A stretch of DNA of 64,000 nt from an uncultured Prevotellaceae bacterium. GTDB taxonomy: Bacteria; Bacteroidota; Bacteroidia; Bacteroidales; Bacteroidaceae. Each line of letters starts with the position of its first letter. Positions within the stretch are counted from its first letter, which is position 1. A model generated the notes under the pieces. That model was not told where the DNA came from and did no database searches. It saw nothing but the letters and a program-made list of their open reading frames with translations. Shown piece by piece: positions 9,051 through 17,033 of the stretch. Location: NCBI GenBank assembly GCA_902776475.1, contig CACYQD010000006.1:1-64000 (forward strand), in the 5' to 3' direction. The position numbers and the translations under genes were made by a program.

Positions 9051-9662
9051 ATGGATTACAGAAAAATCTTGTTGGCAGCCATGCTGGCCATCACATCATC
9101 CGCCCAAGCCCAGGTAGACGATGCCACACTCAACACCGATGCGGGCAAAACAAAATCCGCCACCCACACCCTTTCGCTCGACATGGGACCGGCATGGGTC
9201 ACATCGAAAGTTTACACCTCCGAGGGAACATACAAATGGAGAACGGGTTTGGAACTTGGAGTCGAATACAGCTGTGTCTTCAAGAAAGGATACGGATTCG
9301 GGTTCTCTGTCCTTCACAACACCACCAAGTATCCCGACGTGAAAGCCACGCAGATCTTCGTCGGCCCTTCGTTCGTCTATGCAGGCAATTTCTCAAAGAA
9401 ATGGCGTGGAACGACGGAGATAGGCTTGGGATATTCCACTTTCTTCAATGAGCACGACACGGAGGTGGGGGTTGGTTTCAAGTATTCCGCCGGTTTGGAA
9501 TACATGCTGTCCGACAAATTCGGCATCAGTGCAAAACTAAGGGAAGTCACCGTCTTTCTGGGCGAAAAAGAAGATGATCCTTGGGGGTATGGTAATAACA
9601 AAGACGAGATAAACGGTGTGGCGCGCCTGGCTTTCCAGATTGGTGCATGCTTCCATTTCTAA
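9051..9662 (+). CDS. Small outer membrane beta-barrel protein
   Basis: A 203-residue protein with a signal peptide (residues 1-20, SSAQAQ) and a series of alternating amphipathic strands (WRTGLELGVEYS, YGFGFSVLHN, TTEIGLGYSTFF, VGVGFKYSAGLEYM) that ends in phenylalanine (ACFHF), the outer membrane insertion signal. This is the pattern of an eight-stranded OmpA/OmpW-like barrel. It lies 43 bases after the STN/DUF3857 gene and 11 bases before the next gene, so it belongs to the same operon. It could be the outer membrane partner that senses or anchors for the sigma system. The exact family cannot be assigned by eye. Confidence 0.8.
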   Translation: MDYRKILLAAMLAITSSAQAQVDDATLNTDAGKTKSATHTLSLDMGPAWVTSKVYTSEGTYKWRTGLELGVEYSCVFKKGYGFGFSVLHNTTKYPDVKATQIFVGPSFVYAGNFSKKWRGTTEIGLGYSTFFNEHDTEVGVGFKYSAGLEYMLSDKFGISAKLREVTVFLGEKEDDPWGYGNNKDEINGVARLAFQIGACFHF

Positions 9663-9673
9663 ACAAATAGGAT

Positions 9674-10321
9674 ATGAAGTTCTTCTTTTTTCTCATCCTG
9701 ACGGCATTTTCGCTCCAAGCTGACGCACAAAACCTTTATTGCAAAAGCTACGAGGACTACAAGTCGGATAACTGGACGGAACTGCCATCCATCGTCTTCA
9801 AGCAATATTCCCATTCGAAGCAGCTATGGACGAGAAAACATGAATATCGTTTCACCACGGGCAACAAGAAAACCGACAGGAAATTGAGAGAAGAGGCGTT
9901 TGTCATCCAAAAAGGAGATTCGTTGTTCGTCAACCTCAGCCAGATGAGATGCGAGAATGTGCTTTTCGGAAAGGGGTTTGCCTATGGCATGCCGCTCATA
10001 GGCAAAAAAATCCTCTTCATCAGCAACCGCGTTGACCTGAAATCTTCCAGCCGGCAAACAAACAACTATGTTGCGTTCGGATTGATGGGAGCGATGATAG
10101 CCAAGTCGTCAAACATCAAAGTCAAGGCCTGCTATATACTGGACGCCAACCCCGGCGGCCAATACACCGAAGTGTTGCTGATCAACGACGGGGTGATGAG
10201 GAAACTGCTTGCAGACGACAAGGAACTGCTTGACAGGTATTTCATGGTCGAAGACCAGAACGAGCGTGAGGCACCCCCCAACATCCTGCCCCTGCTGAGG
10301 GAGAAAGGACTCATCGAATAG
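9674..10321 (+). CDS. Small secreted protein, possibly DUF6563-like
   Basis: A 215-residue protein with a clear signal peptide (residues 1-18, LQADAQ). The body contains YEDYKSDNWTEL near the start, a central segment with VIQKGDSLFVNLSQMR, and a glycine/alanine stretch (YVAFGLMGAMIA) that may sit in or on a membrane. The opening layout resembles the Bacteroidota family I recall as DUF6563, but this is from memory only. It is the third gene of the sigma operon, with 11 bases before it and 6 bases to the sigma gene, so translation is probably coupled. No function can be assigned. Confidence 0.7.
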   Translation: MKFFFFLILTAFSLQADAQNLYCKSYEDYKSDNWTELPSIVFKQYSHSKQLWTRKHEYRFTTGNKKTDRKLREEAFVIQKGDSLFVNLSQMRCENVLFGKGFAYGMPLIGKKILFISNRVDLKSSSRQTNNYVAFGLMGAMIAKSSNIKVKACYILDANPGGQYTEVLLINDGVMRKLLADDKELLDRYFMVEDQNEREAPPNILPLLREKGLIE

Positions 10322-10327
10322 GAACCC

Positions 10328-10810
10328 ATGGACGAAAAGGAACTCGCTTCTCTCTACAACCGGTACCATGCCGACATGCTGGAACATGCAAGGAGGCTGC
10401 TCTACGACGAAGAGGAGAGCCGTGACGTCGTGGCAGAAGTCTTTGCCGCCATAGCACGTGAAGACACCGTCATCCACACCGCGACGGAGAGGCCGTTCCT
10501 GCTGAGGTGTGTGAGGAACCGCTGCATCAACATCATCAACAGGATGAACACGCGGCAACGCGTGACACGGTTGGTCACCATGCGCACCTTGGAGGAAGGG
10601 GATGACGATGAAGGAGAGAATGCGGAAAGGCTGAAACGGTTCATGAAACAATGGTTGAACAAACGGGCCATCGACATCCTCCACATGAGGTTCGTCGATG
10701 GGATGAAATACCAGGAGATAGCGGAAAGCCTGCACATCAGCGAGGCCGCCGTCTATAAATACCTCTCACAGTCACTGACTACGATACGCCAACATTTCAA
10801 AGCGAAATAG
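10328..10810 (+). CDS. ECF-type RNA polymerase sigma factor
   Basis: A 160-residue sigma-70 family protein. Region 2 is at the N-terminus (LYNRYHADMLEHARRLLYDEEESRDVVAEVFAAI, read in two pieces) and region 4 at the C-terminus (DILHMRFVDGMKYQEIAESL followed by the recognition helix EAAVYKYLSQSL). It lacks regions 1 and 3, as ECF factors do. It is fourth in its operon and is followed after 10 bases by a membrane protein with a DUF4974 domain, the normal anti-sigma position in Bacteroidota. It probably drives its own operon and perhaps the next gene, both of which carry TTCAACGTT upstream. Confidence 0.9.
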   Translation: MDEKELASLYNRYHADMLEHARRLLYDEEESRDVVAEVFAAIAREDTVIHTATERPFLLRCVRNRCINIINRMNTRQRVTRLVTMRTLEEGDDDEGENAERLKRFMKQWLNKRAIDILHMRFVDGMKYQEIAESLHISEAAVYKYLSQSLTTIRQHFKAK

Positions 10811-10820
10811 CTCATCGAAA

Positions 10821-11429
10821 ATGAATGAAGACAAAATGAAGTCCTTGCTCGACATGCTGGACCATGCCAGGCAATACACGGACAGCGAGATGGAATGCAT
10901 CCTGAACGACAAGGAAACCCTGGCTTTGTACGAGACCATCGTCATGGTGAGACAGGCCCTGCAAACCAAGGAGGCAAGAAGGACGAGCCTCTTGCAGCCC
11001 CAAGGCTTCATATGGAAGGCGGCCTCCGTCATCATCGTCCTGTTTGTCGTGGGAGCACTCGGCTATGCCGCATTCCACATCATCGGGGGACTGTCACAAG
11101 AAGATCCGACCTTCACGACCACACCTGTTTCCACCAACAGCCGTCCAGAGGAAGAAGTGGAAAACAAGGCAAAGGAGGAACCGACCCCTATGGCTAAAAC
11201 CGTCTTGTTTGAAAACAAGACCTTGCGAGAGGTGCTCGACAGGATGTCAGAAACATACAAAGTGAAGGTCAGATACGAAGAGGAAGGTCTTGCCGACCTG
11301 CGCCTGTATTTCAACTGGGACTCTTCCGAGGACATCCGGGATGTGCTGGCCTTGCTCAACAGCTTCGACCATTTCCATCTGCAACTCGAAGGGAACACCA
11401 TCGTCGTAAGGAAGCCTATCGGGAATTAA
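10821..11429 (+). CDS. DUF4974 membrane protein, probable anti-sigma factor without a FecR domain
   Basis: A 202-residue protein with a cytoplasmic N-terminus of about 70 residues, one transmembrane helix (about 72-92, AASVIIVLFVVGALGYAAF), a Ser/Thr/Glu-rich linker and a C-terminal DUF4974/STN-like domain (about 128-202, VLFENKTLREVLDRMSETY and IVVRKP at the end). Typical FecR-like anti-sigma factors have a FecR domain between the helix and DUF4974; it is missing here. The N-terminus has no zinc-finger Cys or His motif. Position directly after the sigma gene supports an anti-sigma role. It would bind the sigma factor in the cytoplasm and receive a signal in the periplasm. Confidence 0.75.
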   Translation: MNEDKMKSLLDMLDHARQYTDSEMECILNDKETLALYETIVMVRQALQTKEARRTSLLQPQGFIWKAASVIIVLFVVGALGYAAFHIIGGLSQEDPTFTTTPVSTNSRPEEEVENKAKEEPTPMAKTVLFENKTLREVLDRMSETYKVKVRYEEEGLADLRLYFNWDSSEDIRDVLALLNSFDHFHLQLEGNTIVVRKPIGN

Positions 11430-11443
11430 AGGGTAGTTATGCA

Positions 11444-11461
11444 GAGACGTCATGACGTCTC
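11444..11461. promoter_or_regulatory. Perfect 18-bp palindrome after the sigma operon
   Basis: GAGACGTCATGACGTCTC is its own reverse complement. It starts 15 bases after the DUF4974 gene and lies 85 bases before the next gene. It is followed by CAAAAGG rather than a T-run, so it is a poor terminator. An operator, a REP-like element or the stem of an RNA hairpin are all possible. Confidence 0.5.
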
Positions 11462-11494
11462 AAAAGGGAAGTTGAAATACAAAATAATGGACCT

Positions 11495-11503
11495 TTCAAC
11501 GTT
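11495..11503 (+). promoter_or_regulatory. TTCAACGTT motif, third intergenic copy
   Basis: Identical nine bases to those upstream of the sigma operon (6924 and 6980). It lies 42 bases before the ATG of the barrel gene at 11546, suggesting that this gene belongs to the same regulon. Confidence 0.35.
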
Positions 11504-11545
11504 ATTCAAACGTATATTCAACTATTCATCAAGAACAAAAAGATC

Positions 11546-13378
11546 ATGAGACATGCCATCACATTGCTGTTCGCGCTTGTCGCCTTTTCGGGGATGGCTC
11601 AAACGGAAGAACAATCCGCTCCCGATGAAAAATGGAAGTGGAGTGCAGGAGGATTGTTCACGTTGATGGCTCCGTATGGGGATTATCACTATTACGACAA
11701 AGACAAAGAACGGTATGTACCACAAACATCAATGGTATGGATGGGCTCTTCGCGAATATCCGACGGCATCATGCATGGCAACCGACCACAGTTCCATCTT
11801 AGGGAAGGCTTTTTCAAACAGGTGGATGCCGGATGGACCATGCTGCAATTATCAAGAAACCTTTACAAAGGCATTGCAGGCTATTCCATAGGCTTGCAGT
11901 TTGAAGGCTCTACATACAATTTTTCACGTCATTGCATTGCAAAGAGCCGGGGCGGAAGAATAGATTTCGAAGCAACGGAAGCAGAGTTGGAGGAGAACGA
12001 CCTTTTCTCCTTCCATGTACGCATACCGTTGCTGGTGGGCGTACAAACCCCAAAACGCCGGCTCTCATTGCAAACGGGACTTGGCCTTTATGTCGGTGGC
12101 AGTAAATATGAATATCGCTTCAAAGGGCGTGACGAAATGGAGAGCCACCATTTTCACACCTCCCATGTCGGTGCACAGTGGTTGGTCACAGCTGGCATCG
12201 GCCCTTTCACTGTCAACTTCACCCAAAACCTCACCCCACATTTCAAACTCGCCGACGGCACGAAGGCCTATCCTTCATCACTTACCATCGGCCTCGACCT
12301 CTGGTATGCGATGTGCCGCTTTCAACGACCATCCTACTCCTTTTCTGATATTCCTCATGAAAAGAACATACATTATGACATCACATCCCTTGCAGGACAA
12401 GAGAACAAACTCTTCACTTCACTGTACGAAAAGGAGTTGAAAAGGTTGCTTGAGCCACAAAACACGCAATTCGGCGTGATTCGGGCAACCCCATTCCTGC
12501 CGGAATCATCACTGGCATACGATTCCGTCAACCACACACTCGTTTACACCAAGGCGTGGCGTAGCATCTATAATGAAGCCGGAGAGGCCACCATGAAGTT
12601 CAAGAAAGCGGGAAATGACATGGTCAAGGTGGTGCCACGGAAAAAAATCCGCGACTACTTTGCTCCCAAAGTGCAGACCTGTACACTCGCCATCACTGAC
12701 GATGAGGCACAGGAGCTGAAAGAGAGGTGGTTGGATGCAGTCCGAAATGCGGAGGAGAAGGAGGGGCGTGCCTTGGACGGGACGAGATGGGAATTCTTCA
12801 TCGGCGACCAACGTGCAACGTCTTACGAAGCGCACGAAGCCTTTGTCAAGTATGCCAACGAACTGATGGATTCCGTATATAATGAATATCAGCTACGTTT
12901 GGAAGCGAAGTACTCGGAAAACACCGTGAAGAAAATCAGAAGTGTGGAACAATGGTCGCACATGGAAGAAATTGAATGGAGGAGCAAGGAAGACCTTGAT
13001 CATGTCAGCTTTGCTGATACATGCGAAATGAAAGAATACCATGGCAAAGGACGCTATTCCCCTCCTGTGGAAACCAAGGAATTTGCAATTCAAGGTAAAA
13101 GGTATTGCTGTCGTTACTTTAATTATGGGTCGGGCCTACCCATCTGGGATATCGAGGTGTTTCAACATGAGAATGACAGATGGAAAATCGTCGCAAAGGG
13201 AATAATGAGAGGACCCGTATTCATTGCCGCTGAAGATGATGCATGCAATAATCGAATTGTGTTCTACAAATTGGATGCAAGAATAGACACCTATACAGGC
13301 GAAATCAAGTCCTTGACTAAAGGAAAGGAAATAGGCGAGCTATCCCTGTCTGACCTCTTGCCTACAAATAGCAAATAA
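11546..13378 (+). CDS. Beta-barrel protein with an extra C-terminal domain
   Basis: A 610-residue protein with signal peptide (residues 1-19, GMAQ). Residues about 25-270 form an outer membrane barrel-like domain that is homologous to the next gene: both share the pieces LREGFFKQVDAGWTMLQLS / RQNEAGVTLLQLSKG, IPLLVGVQ / VPVLLGVQ, AGIGPFTVNFTQNL / AGIGPLTISYTQSL and GLDLWYAM / GLDLWYLM. Residues about 280-610 are a separate, charged domain with no family I know. It contains regular helices (LKERWLDAVRNAEEKEGRAL) and a late strand-rich part. The start is the ATG with a normal signal peptide. A TTCAACGTT motif lies 43 bases upstream, shared with the sigma operon. Confidence 0.75.
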   Translation: MRHAITLLFALVAFSGMAQTEEQSAPDEKWKWSAGGLFTLMAPYGDYHYYDKDKERYVPQTSMVWMGSSRISDGIMHGNRPQFHLREGFFKQVDAGWTMLQLSRNLYKGIAGYSIGLQFEGSTYNFSRHCIAKSRGGRIDFEATEAELEENDLFSFHVRIPLLVGVQTPKRRLSLQTGLGLYVGGSKYEYRFKGRDEMESHHFHTSHVGAQWLVTAGIGPFTVNFTQNLTPHFKLADGTKAYPSSLTIGLDLWYAMCRFQRPSYSFSDIPHEKNIHYDITSLAGQENKLFTSLYEKELKRLLEPQNTQFGVIRATPFLPESSLAYDSVNHTLVYTKAWRSIYNEAGEATMKFKKAGNDMVKVVPRKKIRDYFAPKVQTCTLAITDDEAQELKERWLDAVRNAEEKEGRALDGTRWEFFIGDQRATSYEAHEAFVKYANELMDSVYNEYQLRLEAKYSENTVKKIRSVEQWSHMEEIEWRSKEDLDHVSFADTCEMKEYHGKGRYSPPVETKEFAIQGKRYCCRYFNYGSGLPIWDIEVFQHENDRWKIVAKGIMRGPVFIAAEDDACNNRIVFYKLDARIDTYTGEIKSLTKGKEIGELSLSDLLPTNSK

Positions 13379-13464
13379 TCCAGATCATGGTCGATTTTAT
13401 CCTTATGAAAAACTATTTTTGTGAACACAAACGCCATATGGCCATTCGACCAACTCATACGGCA

Positions 13465-14283
13465 ATGAAAAAGTATTTGACCACCCTTGTATTGGCACTT
13501 GCGGCTATCACGTCGACAGCACAGAATGATGCAGGAATGAAAGCGCAGGACGCTTCGATTCTCGTGAGCGGCATTGACAGCGTTCCACCACGTGCTTTCT
13601 TTGACACAGGCCATGTCATCCTGGCGTATGTCATGTGCCCCACACACTCAAACACCCCCAGGTTGTTTGACCCACAAATGCCTGCTTTCTGGGTGGGAAG
13701 CATGACACTACGCGACAGCATCATGGGACACAAAGCCGATGGCGTACCCACAAAAAAAGGATTCCTTCGTCAAAATGAAGCCGGCGTTACACTGCTGCAA
13801 TTGTCGAAAGGGCTAAGCCGTGACATTTTTGGTGCAACAACAGCGCTGCAGGTAGGCATGGGAACCATCGGGTTGGACAGGGACTTTGAGGCGACGAGAG
13901 AGGACGGGAAAATCCAATTTGTAGAAACAGAGGAGAAATTGAGCTCCAGCAGTATCAAATACCTCACCCTAAAAGTCCCGGTCCTTTTGGGTGTCCAAGA
14001 CAGAATGCACAGATTCTCCTTGCTTTCAGGAGTGTCACTCGACCTTTGCATACCAGGTCGTGATTTATATTATTATGGTCATCAGAATGATGATAAAAAA
14101 CATCATTGGCGTATTCATGCAAATTGCTTTTCTGCCAACTGGCAGGTGATGGCAGGAATCGGCCCTTTGACTATCAGTTACACACAAAGCCTGATCCCTC
14201 TTTTTGAATTGAATGACGGCACGAGCATTTATCCCAATTCACTATGCTTGGGCCTGGACCTTTGGTACTTGATGAGAAGATAG
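13465..14283 (+). CDS. Tandem paralogue: outer membrane barrel domain only
   Basis: A 272-residue protein from the ATG at 13465, chosen because it gives a standard signal peptide (MKKYLTTLVLALAAITSTAQ). An in-frame ATG at 13387 would add 26 residues and spoil it. The mature protein is homologous to residues 25-270 of the preceding gene (shared QNEAGVTLLQLSKG, LKVPVLLGVQ, GIGPLTISYTQSL, LGLDLWYLM) but lacks its C-terminal domain. It most likely arose by tandem duplication. It ends in MRR rather than an aromatic residue, so the outer membrane insertion signal is atypical. Function unknown. Confidence 0.75.
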   Translation: MKKYLTTLVLALAAITSTAQNDAGMKAQDASILVSGIDSVPPRAFFDTGHVILAYVMCPTHSNTPRLFDPQMPAFWVGSMTLRDSIMGHKADGVPTKKGFLRQNEAGVTLLQLSKGLSRDIFGATTALQVGMGTIGLDRDFEATREDGKIQFVETEEKLSSSSIKYLTLKVPVLLGVQDRMHRFSLLSGVSLDLCIPGRDLYYYGHQNDDKKHHWRIHANCFSANWQVMAGIGPLTISYTQSLIPLFELNDGTSIYPNSLCLGLDLWYLMRR

Positions 14284-14291
14284 AAAGATGA

Positions 14292-14450
14292 AACGCCCAC
14301 GAAGAGCGCTTTGACAACACGAAATGGCGCATGGCATACCAACTCTCACCCTTTGGCATGAGCTTGGGAGCCGCCCCGGTGAAGTATTTCCACGAGTTGG
14401 GCTATGGATGCCTCGGGGTGTGCAACATCGGCCTCGTGTTCTGCTTCTAA
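14292..14450 (+). pseudogene. C-terminal fragment of an outer membrane protein
   Basis: From just after a stop at 14289 the frame reads about 50 residues of clear protein (TKWRMAYQLSPFGMSLG, then GYGCLGVCNIGLVFCF) and ends at TAA 14448-14450. The final alternating strand ending in phenylalanine is a barrel C-terminal signature. No start or N-terminal part is present, and the preceding gene ends only 9 bases upstream, so this is a remnant of a lost third outer membrane gene. The bases 14451-14684 hold nothing I can name. Confidence 0.6.
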
Positions 14451-14684
14451 CAGAGATGATGCATACAACGGTATCTTCATAATTCATAAGAATATCATTA
14501 TACGGACAAAACATGGAGCGCATCACTGCGGTCCATGCCATATCCCGGGAAACTTATGAATTAAAATCTGTCAAATATTTCTTTTCCTATGATACTCTTG
14601 TTGTAACCCTTTTCCCGAGTGCCTAAGGTTCGAAGGAGACAAAGTCGTGGCACATACGAGAGGAAAAAGAACAATTCCCGAAAC

Positions 14685-16406
14685 CTAATCGCCGATGCGC
14701 TCGACGATAAAGTCACAAGCAGAGAACCAAGAACTGTTGATCTGTCGGGAGTCGGTAATCTCCGGACGGGTACTGACACCATAGGTCAGGTTGCCATCGT
14801 CATTGACTCTGACTTCATCGAGCCAGATGCGGTTCCAACCGTAGCCCTGTCCGCCATTAGCCGCAGTCTTGTCGATGTCGAGGGCGGTAACGAAGTCTTT
14901 ATTGCTGGCACGCTTTTCGAAACGGCATAGCGCGGAGAACCAGACGTTTCCACCTCTATTTCCCATAGCAGGAATCTCCTTGGTGCGGACATCACCCTGG
15001 CCTGTCTTGGCGAAGATATGGACATTGGAATGCTCTGCCTCGGAGGCGCGCACAACTGCGGAGACACTATAGCGGCCGGGGCGCAGGCCATGCAGCGTGG
15101 TCTCGGCCTCGAATCCTTTACCTGCGTCTCCTTTTACTTCCAAATAGCCTTTCCGTTCATCGCCACTATAATGCTCTCCACAGGCCGTGAACTGAGTTCC
15201 GGCATGGTCATGGCTGAGTTTCCAGAAGTTGCGGTTCAGGTAGTCCTGGTCTTGTTCATTCAAGTTGTCAATCCCTGTCGTCAGATTCCTTTTGGCATTG
15301 ATGCTTTTACGGGCTGATTCCACTTGTTGCCTCTGGCCTGGAGGTATGGTAGCCTCTAATGCATCTATCAGGCCACACAGTTTTTCAATTTGTCCTTGAG
15401 AAAGCAGGAATGGATAGTTGCCAACTTCCTTGTTCAATGTGTGGAGGATCGCCTCCAGTTCTGTCATGTTGGCAGTGCGGCTCAACTCCCACATACGGTG
15501 TACTTTTGCCTGTAGGGCATCAAAACTGGTATATATATTGGGTATCTCTGACGAACCGTTGAGTTTCGCCACCATCTCCTGGTATGTGTAGCCGTAATTC
15601 TTCTCCATCACAGTATCGGTCTCCAAGGTCTTGGCTCGTTCGGGGTCGCTCTTCTGGAGCCCGCGCACCAGGTTGTGCGCCACACCCAATCCCGTGTTGG
15701 TCCTGTTCAGGTATTCATCGGGGTCGTAGGACTTCATCTGCGGTGTGTTGTCTATTTTCGGACTATGGAACTCGTAGATGATGCCTTCCACCATATAGCG
15801 TTTGTGCTTGGTGTCGCCATCGGTCAACTCCGTATCCGTCCATGTGAGAAGGTAGGTGGAGCGGAAACCGTCATCATCCTTGAAACTGATGATACGGGTG
15901 TTCATCGACGGGTAGAGTTGCAGGGGGAACGTCTGTCCTTGCTCTCCCCAGGCAATCTTTACCCCAGGGAAGACGGCCTGCTCGTCGCCCGCTGTATAAC
16001 TGTAATAACTGTTGGCAAAGGGTGACTGCTTGTCGAAGGCGTCGAGCATGGGACGCAGCGGCAGCGTGGGGTCGTCGGGCACTTGGTTGAAGGAGAAACG
16101 ATGGCCGTCGATATACAGCGGTCCGATGGATGCCGTGACGTTCGACTTGGTCTGAGAGAGTTTCACCACGTGGATTTTCTCCTTGGGCACCAGCCCGCCA
16201 CCGTCCAGGCAGCCCCATTCGCCCCATGCCACAGTGATGGAGTCCTCGTTATAACTTTTCAACTTGGCTTCAATGCCCTTTGGAAACTTGCCATATATCG
16301 TTTCGACGAAAGCCGTGCGCATGGCCTGGGCGTGCTTGTTCTCCTGTGCGTGAAGCCAGGCTGCGGGCATCAGCAGGAGGGTTGTTATCAATATTTGTTT
16401 TTTCAT
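14685..16406 (-). CDS. Large secreted protein downstream of an ECF sigma pair
   Basis: A 573-residue protein with a signal peptide (residues 1-20, WLHAQ). I do not recognise the family. The N-terminal half is mixed alpha/beta with several Trp and Gly-rich turns (VAWGEWGCLDGGGLVP). The middle (about 290-390) is helical with coiled-coil character (TELEAILHTLNKEVGNYPFL). The C-terminal 180 residues look like a jelly-roll or carbohydrate-binding-like domain (GLRPGRYSVSAVVRA, GWNRIWLDEVRV). It starts 15 bases after the anti-sigma-like gene and is probably in the same operon, so it may be an envelope-stress effector or the signal source of that system. No catalytic residues are evident. Confidence 0.75.
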   Translation of the reverse strand: MKKQILITTLLLMPAAWLHAQENKHAQAMRTAFVETIYGKFPKGIEAKLKSYNEDSITVAWGEWGCLDGGGLVPKEKIHVVKLSQTKSNVTASIGPLYIDGHRFSFNQVPDDPTLPLRPMLDAFDKQSPFANSYYSYTAGDEQAVFPGVKIAWGEQGQTFPLQLYPSMNTRIISFKDDDGFRSTYLLTWTDTELTDGDTKHKRYMVEGIIYEFHSPKIDNTPQMKSYDPDEYLNRTNTGLGVAHNLVRGLQKSDPERAKTLETDTVMEKNYGYTYQEMVAKLNGSSEIPNIYTSFDALQAKVHRMWELSRTANMTELEAILHTLNKEVGNYPFLLSQGQIEKLCGLIDALEATIPPGQRQQVESARKSINAKRNLTTGIDNLNEQDQDYLNRNFWKLSHDHAGTQFTACGEHYSGDERKGYLEVKGDAGKGFEAETTLHGLRPGRYSVSAVVRASEAEHSNVHIFAKTGQGDVRTKEIPAMGNRGGNVWFSALCRFEKRASNKDFVTALDIDKTAANGGQGYGWNRIWLDEVRVNDDGNLTYGVSTRPEITDSRQINSSWFSACDFIVERIGD

Positions 16407-16421
16407 CTTGCTTTCATTGAT

Positions 16422-17033
16422 TTAGAAATTGATATAATTGGCAGTACTGTCTTTCTCCATTTCATTAAGGGCCTGCTGTTCCTCTTCCCCGACGATGCGG
16501 TTGACGAGTTGTTGCAGACGGAAATCTGCGGCGATGATTTTTTCAAGATGAGCCGTCCTGACGCTGTCATCAACGGCTTCCATCTCTGCTTCTAGCTGAG
16601 AGATGTAGTAGTTGAGCCTGTCATTGGCTATCGCAACGGATATCGTTTCATTTTCTTTTACTGGTTGTTTAGCGGTTTTTACGGTTTGCTGTACATTTTT
16701 GTTCATGGTCAAATCAGGTATTTCTTGTACAATTACCGGCATCGGCTCTTTATCTTCGACTTTAATCATGCTGTCTCTTTGCTCCTCATGCTGCGCCACA
16801 ACAGGTTCTTCCCTTTCTGATTTGTCTTCTTTCATGAACAGAGAGAAGCCAATCAATACCAAGAGGCCAGCTGCAATGGCAATGATGGATGCAGCGTTCA
16901 GCCAGCGAGGTGATCTTGATTTGGATTTGATGCGCTTCATCACACGCTGCTCCATGTCGTCGGGCATTTTCATTTCTGAAGCCCGGTCGTTCTGTCGCTG
17001 CAAAACCTGGCGGAATAGTTCTTCATTATTCAT
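16422..17033 (-). CDS. Single-pass membrane protein, probable anti-sigma factor
   Basis: A 203-residue protein: a cytoplasmic N-terminus of about 45 residues with an anti-sigma-like helix (NNEELFRQVLQRQ, DDMEQRVMKRIKSK), a transmembrane helix (about 45-66, AASIIAIAAGLLVLIGFSLF) and a periplasmic, Glu/Gln-rich domain with predicted coiled coil (YYISQLEAEMEAVDDSVRT, LEKIIAADFRLQQLVNRI). Its ATG overlaps the end of the sigma gene by 8 bases, so translation is coupled. There is no zinc-binding motif and no DUF4974 domain. The periplasmic coiled coil resembles heavy-metal or stress-sensing anti-sigma factors only in general shape. Confidence 0.75.
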   Translation of the reverse strand: MNNEELFRQVLQRQNDRASEMKMPDDMEQRVMKRIKSKSRSPRWLNAASIIAIAAGLLVLIGFSLFMKEDKSEREEPVVAQHEEQRDSMIKVEDKEPMPVIVQEIPDLTMNKNVQQTVKTAKQPVKENETISVAIANDRLNYYISQLEAEMEAVDDSVRTAHLEKIIAADFRLQQLVNRIVGEEEQQALNEMEKDSTANYINF

